From an uncultured Caryophanales bacterium (lineage in GTDB: Bacteria; Bacillota_I; Bacilli_A; RF39; UBA660), in NCBI GenBank assembly GCA_905206805.1, contig CAJLIR010000015.1, positions 1-26,960 on the forward strand: a DNA stretch of 26,960 bases, given 5' to 3'. Of the stretch, positions 23,320 through 26,960 are shown piece by piece (position 1 is the stretch's first letter; each line of letters begins with the position of its first letter). The notes beneath the pieces are model-generated. The model was not told where the DNA came from. It did not search any database and worked only from the letters and a program-made list of their open reading frames with translations. Made by a program: the position numbers and the translations under genes.

Positions 23320-24202
23320 CAAATATTTTATTATGTGATTTATAAATCATTTCATTACTCAAGTCATCTAGTTCATCACTAATTAATTCGTTATCTACAT
23401 ACTCATATATTTTAGAAAATTTATCAAGTAAGTTATAAGAATAACCAATACTTCTCAAATAATCTAAATATAAGTAGTATTTGTCTTTACTCATCAAATA
23501 TGCTTTTCCCCTAAAAATAAAATTCAAAATCATTATTGTATAACAATATAAATCAGTATTTTTATCCGGAATAATATAACTAGAAAAATTTATATCATTA
23601 TTTATTTTATACTTTGAATTCATATTAGAAATTGGCGCATATATTGTTAAATATTTAGCCGCAAATGATTTATTACCACCTATTTTACAACTATCTAAAT
23701 CAACAACATTAACTTTATCTGTTTCACTATTTAATACAAAATTATTCTCATGTATATCATTCAAATAAAAATCAGATAGTTCACTTTTTTTTCTTACTTC
23801 ATCCATATTTTTTAATATACTTGATATCTGCTTAAAATATTCTATTTTCTTCAAATTATCTATTTTATTATCATTAAGTACAGTTTCAAAACTAATGCTT
23901 TTTATATATGGCATCGCAAATCCTCTAACCTCATCGTTTACAACAAGAATTTTTTCTGGCATAACTAATTCATTCATGTCAATAATATCTTTTTTATCAA
24001 TAAGTTCATTTATTGTAAATAGCTTATTACTGAAACCTAAACCAGAATTATTATAAAACATTTTTAGCATTTTATATTCCGTATTCCAACCGTTTTTTAC
24101 CTTTAAAATAAACAAATCTGCTTCAGTATTTATTAAACCATTAGCTAAAGAAAATTTCTTCATTTTCCTTAAATCATATTTTGACATATTCATTATATTC
24201 AT
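23297..24202 (-). CDS. Protein-kinase-fold protein with altered catalytic loop (second of a pair)
   Basis: About 301 residues. It has no clear glycine-rich loop at the N-terminus. The kinase core is recognised from FYLNDIHENNFVL (145-157), which aligns with the catalytic loop HxDxxxxN: Asp149 and Asn154 are kept but the usual His is lost. VNVVDLDSCKIGG follows, standing for the DFG metal-binding motif (Asp168). NTDLYCYTIMILNFIFRG further on matches the helix F region. It may be an active but unusual phosphotransferase or a pseudokinase. Substrate unknown. Start ATG 24200-24202 with GAGGG seven bases before it; the longer frame to 24244 lacks a ribosome site. It lies 17 bases after the other kinase-like gene. 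Confidence 0.72.
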   Translation of the reverse strand: MNIMNMSKYDLRKMKKFSLANGLINTEADLFILKVKNGWNTEYKMLKMFYNNSGLGFSNKLFTINELIDKKDIIDMNELVMPEKILVVNDEVRGFAMPYIKSISFETVLNDNKIDNLKKIEYFKQISSILKNMDEVRKKSELSDFYLNDIHENNFVLNSETDKVNVVDLDSCKIGGNKSFAAKYLTIYAPISNMNSKYKINNDINFSSYIIPDKNTDLYCYTIMILNFIFRGKAYLMSKDKYYLYLDYLRSIGYSYNLLDKFSKIYEYVDNELISDELDDLSNEMIYKSHNKIFEFKIKNK

Positions 24203-24219
24203 ATAAAATCCCTCAAATA

Positions 24220-24948
24220 CTATTTTTTTATCAAATGTAAGCACGTATCTATCAAATATTCATTACTAAAAGTTTTATTTTGAAGTAATAAGTCATTACA
24301 TACTTTTCTACCATCATTAGTATCAAAAATTCCATATATTTCATTGTTTATTCTTAATCTTGATTGATAATATGGTGAAACGTTTAAAACAGAATATGTT
24401 ATCAAATTAAACAAAAATATATCTAATCCTTTATTAATACCATATTTATTTATATATACATTAGTATAATCTGCAACATATTTTTTATTAATCTTATAGT
24501 TTTTATAGGAGCAATTATCAAAATCTATAATTTTATTTTGATAAGAATTTTCATCCAGTAGGATATTGCCAAAGTGCAAATCACCATGAATAATCCCTAA
24601 ATCATGCATTTTTTTTATATTATTTTTTATAGTATTTAATCTTTCTACCTTATCATCTAAAGTCATTATCACAGAGCTTGTCTTATATTTTATAAATCGA
24701 GTTAAATAAGCATTACAAACTTGTTCATAATCATCAAATACGAAATACGCTGGCATTACCAAGTAGTCATTATCAATTTCATTAAGTTTCTGAAACTTTT
24801 TCATGTTTTTCTTAAAAAAGTTAATATTATCAAATTTCTTATATACATAAACTTGTCCATCATATTCACACTTTTGAATTGTAGAAAAACTACCCGTAAA
24901 ACTTTCCAAAAAATTCATATTAATAGAAGATAAATTAATAGTCTCCAT
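24220..24948 (-). CDS. Protein-kinase-fold phosphotransferase (first of a pair)
   Basis: 242 residues. A short degenerate glycine loop (TGSFSTIQKCEYDGQVYVYKKF) supplies a candidate ATP lysine (Lys37 or 38). The catalytic loop is intact: IIHGDLHFGNIL with His121, Asp123 and Asn128. KIIDFDNCSY gives DFD (Asp142) in place of DFG. This pattern is that of RIO/aminoglycoside- or lipopolysaccharide-kinase-like enzymes. No membrane helix is seen. The substrate is unknown. Start ATG 24946-24948 with AGGTGA upstream. It has its own strong promoter in the tail of the previous gene, which makes it and the next gene a separate unit. Confidence 0.8.
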   Translation of the reverse strand: METINLSSINMNFLESFTGSFSTIQKCEYDGQVYVYKKFDNINFFKKNMKKFQKLNEIDNDYLVMPAYFVFDDYEQVCNAYLTRFIKYKTSSVIMTLDDKVERLNTIKNNIKKMHDLGIIHGDLHFGNILLDENSYQNKIIDFDNCSYKNYKINKKYVADYTNVYINKYGINKGLDIFLFNLITYSVLNVSPYYQSRLRINNEIYGIFDTNDGRKVCNDLLLQNKTFSNEYLIDTCLHLIKK

Positions 24949-24966
24949 TTAATCACCTGTTGTAGT

Positions 24967-24994
24967 ATTCTAACATAAATTATTTATTTGTCAA
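24967..24994 (-). promoter_or_regulatory. Internal promoter for the kinase-like pair
   Basis: Minus strand TTGACA (24989-24994), 16-bp spacer, TAGAAT (24967-24972) with extended -10 TG. The -35 is inside the last codons of the exonuclease-like gene. Confidence 0.72.
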
Positions 24995-25435
24995 ATTATT
25001 TTCATAAATTAGAGCTTCATAAAGTAAATCAACAATATAATTACTATTTTCTAAATTATACTTTTCAATTATTTCATCAATAATATTGTCATTATATTTC
25101 ATATTTAAATGATCAAAAATTGATTCTTTATTTTCAAATTCTTTTAAATAACTTTTTGTGTATTCATTATCTATAATTAATATTTTATAGTTTTCACACC
25201 ATTCTTTAAAATCACTTAGTATTTCATCAGTTGTATTTTTATAAACAAATAATTCTTTATCATAATCAATAAGTTCTAATAGTTTTTTAAAATATATTTT
25301 ATCTTCATTTAATCTATAATCAAATCTATCAATTAAACTTAAATTATCAATTTTAAGTGCTGACAATTGTATAATATCTCCTGTTTCCTTTTTACTAGTT
25401 GTTGGTATTAATTCGACAATTATGTATTTATTCAT
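24980..25435 (-). CDS. Degenerate DnaQ/DEDD exonuclease-like protein, probably inactive
   Basis: 151 residues. The region YIIVELIPTTSKKETGDIIQLSALKIDN (residues 4-31) follows the Exo I block of DnaQ-type 3'-5' exonucleases (FDxETTG...DxIIQIGAVKI), but the catalytic Asp and Glu are replaced. LIIDNEYTKSYLKEF aligns with Exo II (HNAxFDxxFL), again without the Asp. YIVDLLYEAL may stand for Exo III. So the fold may be kept while all or most metal ligands are lost. A binding or scaffold role is possible. It lies 17 bases after the Fur-family gene and before the kinase-like pair. The relationship is distant, by pattern only. Confidence 0.6.
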   Translation of the reverse strand: MNKYIIVELIPTTSKKETGDIIQLSALKIDNLSLIDRFDYRLNEDKIYFKKLLELIDYDKELFVYKNTTDEILSDFKEWCENYKILIIDNEYTKSYLKEFENKESIFDHLNMKYNDNIIDEIIEKYNLENSNYIVDLLYEALIYENNLTNK

Positions 25436-25452
25436 AAGATCACTCCTTAAAT

Positions 25453-25830
25453 TTATTTAGAACAATTGGCACAAATACCATCTATTTCTATTTTATGACT
25501 TATTATTTTAAACCCTGTTTTCTCTAAATTAGGTATTGGACATATGTCAATTTTTTCTCTTTTATGACATTTGATACATTTTATGTAATGTACATGTTCT
25601 TCCACTATAGAATAATAAACCTCATTATTATAATTTAGATTTTTTTCTATTACATTTTCTTTTAATAATACTTCTAAAATTCTATATACAGTAGATTTAT
25701 CAATATTAGATTTTAAAATTATATTTTTTTTAGTAGCATTTATATCTAAACCATTAATTAAATTTAAAATTGACAATCTTGAATTCGTTATTTTTAAATT
25801 ATGATTTTTTAGCAAAAATTCTAAGTTCAT
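25453..25830 (-). CDS. Fur-family metal-dependent repressor
   Basis: 125 residues: a winged helix at the N-terminus (to about 75; SNIDKSTVYRILEVLL is the recognition helix), then a dimerisation part. Structural zinc site Cys85/Cys88 (CIKC) and Cys120/Cys123 (CANC). HVHYIKC supplies His79 and His81, and His112 in ISHKIEIDG is a further likely sensing ligand. The N-terminal helix is shorter than in Fur, like Zur/PerR-type members. Its ATG overlaps the stop of the exporter gene (TAATG), so translation is coupled. Which metal it senses cannot be told; regulation of this operon by the upstream palindrome is a good inference. Confidence 0.92.
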   Translation of the reverse strand: MNLEFLLKNHNLKITNSRLSILNLINGLDINATKKNIILKSNIDKSTVYRILEVLLKENVIEKNLNYNNEVYYSIVEEHVHYIKCIKCHKREKIDICPIPNLEKTGFKIISHKIEIDGICANCSK

Positions 25831-26666
25831 TAAACAATCAATCCAATTAAATCTATTATTATGCCACTAAATACTCCTATAAAGTATATAAGAGATAATA
25901 TAAACATATTTTCTTTTAAATTTTTATTATTTTTAAATAAAATTAAAATTCCAATACCACTTCCAGTTAAAAGTCCTGACATAGCTGATCCAAATGTAAT
26001 TGAACCATTTAAATAAAGTTCAGTAATCATAATACTAGCGCCACAATTAGGAATAAGCCCAACTAGGCTTGAAATAAATGAACTAAATATATTATTTTTT
26101 AAAAATATTTTAGAAATTAAATCTTCACCTAAATAACTAAAACCTAAATTTAATATAAAAGTTATAACTAAAATAAATAAAGTAATATTTAATGTGTGTT
26201 TTATGGAAGGCAATAATATTCCATCATCACAGTGACAATGATCATGTTCACATAAATCTTTTATTTCTACATTTTTTTTACCTTTTCTAAAAAAGAAATC
26301 GATTAAAAATCCCATAATTATTCCTATAACAACCTTTAGACAAAGAATTTTTATAATCACCATATTATTAACTCCCTGAGCTAACATTATCGGTAACATC
26401 TCATCACTAGTTGATAAATAAACGGAAATAAGAGTTCCAAGACTTATTATTCTTGTAATATATAAATTTGTTGCAGAAGCACTAAATCCACATTGTGGTA
26501 CTACACCTAAAACACTTCCTATAAGTGGTCCAAATTTTCCAGATTTTTTTATTATAGATTGATTTTTTAATTTATGTTCAATATATTCGATTATAATAAA
26601 AGTAACCAATAAAAAAGGAATTAACTTTAATGTATCTAATAAAGTGTCTAAAATTATTTCTATCAT
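25830..26666 (-). CDS. ArsP_2-type putative heavy-metal/manganese exporter
   Basis: 278 residues, highly hydrophobic, with about eight to ten membrane helices. Two halves each carry a matching motif: VVPQCGFSASATNLYITR in the first and LIPNCGASIMITELYLNG in the second, so the protein looks like an internal duplication with a Cys in each half. A cytoplasmic or periplasmic loop (about residues 140-150) is CEHDHCHCDDG, a likely metal-binding cluster. It matches the ArsP_2 family of putative 10-TM metal exporters. Start ATG 26664-26666 after AGGAGG. A longer TTG frame is rejected, as it runs into the operator. It is first in the operon with the Fur-family gene after it. Confidence 0.85.
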   Translation of the reverse strand: MIEIILDTLLDTLKLIPFLLVTFIIIEYIEHKLKNQSIIKKSGKFGPLIGSVLGVVPQCGFSASATNLYITRIISLGTLISVYLSTSDEMLPIMLAQGVNNMVIIKILCLKVVIGIIMGFLIDFFFRKGKKNVEIKDLCEHDHCHCDDGILLPSIKHTLNITLFILVITFILNLGFSYLGEDLISKIFLKNNIFSSFISSLVGLIPNCGASIMITELYLNGSITFGSAMSGLLTGSGIGILILFKNNKNLKENMFILSLIYFIGVFSGIIIDLIGLIV

Positions 26667-26676
26667 ACGTCCTCCT

Positions 26677-26697
26677 AAATGCAAATAAGTTGCATTT
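26677..26697. promoter_or_regulatory. Palindromic operator, probable Fur-family box
   Basis: A perfect inverted repeat AAATGCAA-ATAAG-TTGCATTT (arms 26677-26684 and 26690-26697, 5-bp spacer). It lies right after the -10 box and touches the ribosome site of the exporter gene, so a bound repressor would block initiation. Its size and TGCAA-TTGCA symmetry suit a Fur-family dimer. Confidence 0.75.
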
Positions 26698-26727
26698 AGT
26701 TTAACATAATTATTAATGTTTAGTCAA
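26698..26727 (-). promoter_or_regulatory. Promoter of the exporter/Fur operon
   Basis: Minus strand TTGACT (26722-26727), 18-bp spacer and TAAACT (26698-26703) with extended -10 TG. The palindrome begins at the next base. Confidence 0.65.
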
Positions 26728-26752
26728 TAAAATTTAAGCATAATCTTGCAAT

Positions 26753-26780
26753 AAAAAATGTTTAATTTATATTAAACATT
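26753..26780 (-). terminator. Terminator of the right-edge Rpn-family gene
   Basis: A perfect 10-bp stem AATGTTTAAT / ATTAAACATT (26757-26766, 26771-26780), 4-nt loop, then six T residues on the minus strand. It overlaps the stop codon. Confidence 0.85.
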
Positions 26781-26960
26781 CCTTGTAATTCAGTAATTTC
26801 CAAATTTGTAACTCTTGATATAGTTCCTAAGTCTAGATTTTCACGATACATTGATTTTGCAATATTCAATTTTTCACGAGCAATACCTTCACTTATTCCT
26901 CTTTTTTCTCCACGTGCTTCTCCACGTTTTTCACCTAATAAAATGCCTTCATCTCTAGCC
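26762..26960 (-). CDS. Rpn/PD-(D/E)XK nuclease-family transposase, C-terminal part (cut by window edge)
   Basis: The frame enters from the right edge; 65 C-terminal residues are visible. They start with a Gly/Glu/Arg-rich repeat (GEKRGEARGEKRGISEGIARE) and go on to IAKSMYRENLDLGTISRVTNL and a short end. This is the typical tail of Rpn-type transposase-like nucleases: a charged repeat then a small helical domain. The catalytic part lies outside. It is on the same strand as the N-terminal piece at the left edge, but the two cannot be one gene in this linear window; they are probably paralogues of a multicopy family. Confidence 0.68.
   Translation of the reverse strand, partial: ARDEGILLGEKRGEARGEKRGISEGIAREKLNIAKSMYRENLDLGTISRVTNLEITELQGMFNIN

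Noticed and set aside
1..26960. Circular element with one Rpn gene spanning the ends
   Set aside because: The two pieces would lack the central catalytic part, and essential genes (rpsL, fusA, topA) make a 27-kb circle implausible.
1..26960. tRNA or rRNA genes
   Set aside because: No cloverleaf-like or rRNA-like stretches were recognised; intergenic gaps are short and A/T-rich.

Overview
The window is very AT-rich and reads as a chromosomal segment of an uncultured low-GC Firmicutes/Bacilli-type bacterium (RF39-, Erysipelotrichia- or Mollicutes-neighbour-like; inferred from composition and protein style, not proven). It uses the standard bacterial code: tryptophans are TGG and one gene ends in TGA. 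A FemAB-type peptidoglycan branching enzyme and a lytic transglycosylase-like protein argue that the cell has a wall. Nearly everything lies on the minus strand; only three genes are on the plus strand (DUF192, DUF1540, FemAB).

Layout, left to right. (1) At 1-230 is the N-terminal piece of an Rpn/PD-(D/E)XK nuclease-family transposase, cut by the window edge. (2) 307-6462 is a compact Tad (tight adherence) pilus locus. Read in its transcription direction it is flp pilin, a sigma-70-family factor, two TadE-like pseudopilins, TadZ-like ATPase, TadA ATPase, TadB and TadC. TadB carries an unusual N-terminal Ig-like region. Hairpin terminators follow flp and the sigma gene, and a promoter precedes the pseudopilins. 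(3) 6559-12413 holds a divergent DUF192 gene, rpoZ, pyrimidine-nucleoside phosphorylase, an unknown protein ending in a possible beta-clamp-binding peptide, a lytic-transglycosylase-like exported protein, and topA. (4) 12478-15399 is a three-gene set of 2-hydroxyacyl-CoA dehydratase-type activase plus two related partner proteins, followed by a divergent Cys-rich DUF1540 mini-protein and the FemAB gene. (5) 17060-22392 holds a possible small membrane protein, pyrH, and the str operon (rpsL-rpsG-fusA-tuf); the str leader has a strong hairpin and a small upstream ORF. (6) 22520-23245 is an NrtR-like Nudix/winged-helix regulator with a palindrome over its own promoter. (7) 23297-26697 is a five-gene cluster: palindromic operator, ArsP_2-type metal exporter, Fur-family regulator, degenerate DnaQ-like exonuclease, and two protein-kinase-fold proteins. 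(8) 26762-26960 is the C-terminal piece of another Rpn-family protein.

The two places most likely to hold something undescribed are the Tad locus, with its embedded sigma factor and Ig-TadB fusion, and the metal-exporter/Fur/pseudo-exonuclease/twin-kinase cluster. The first suggests a surface pilus with its own transcription factor. The second suggests a metal-responsive unit joined to a two-kinase module with its own internal promoter. These system-level readings are inferences from gene order and motifs.
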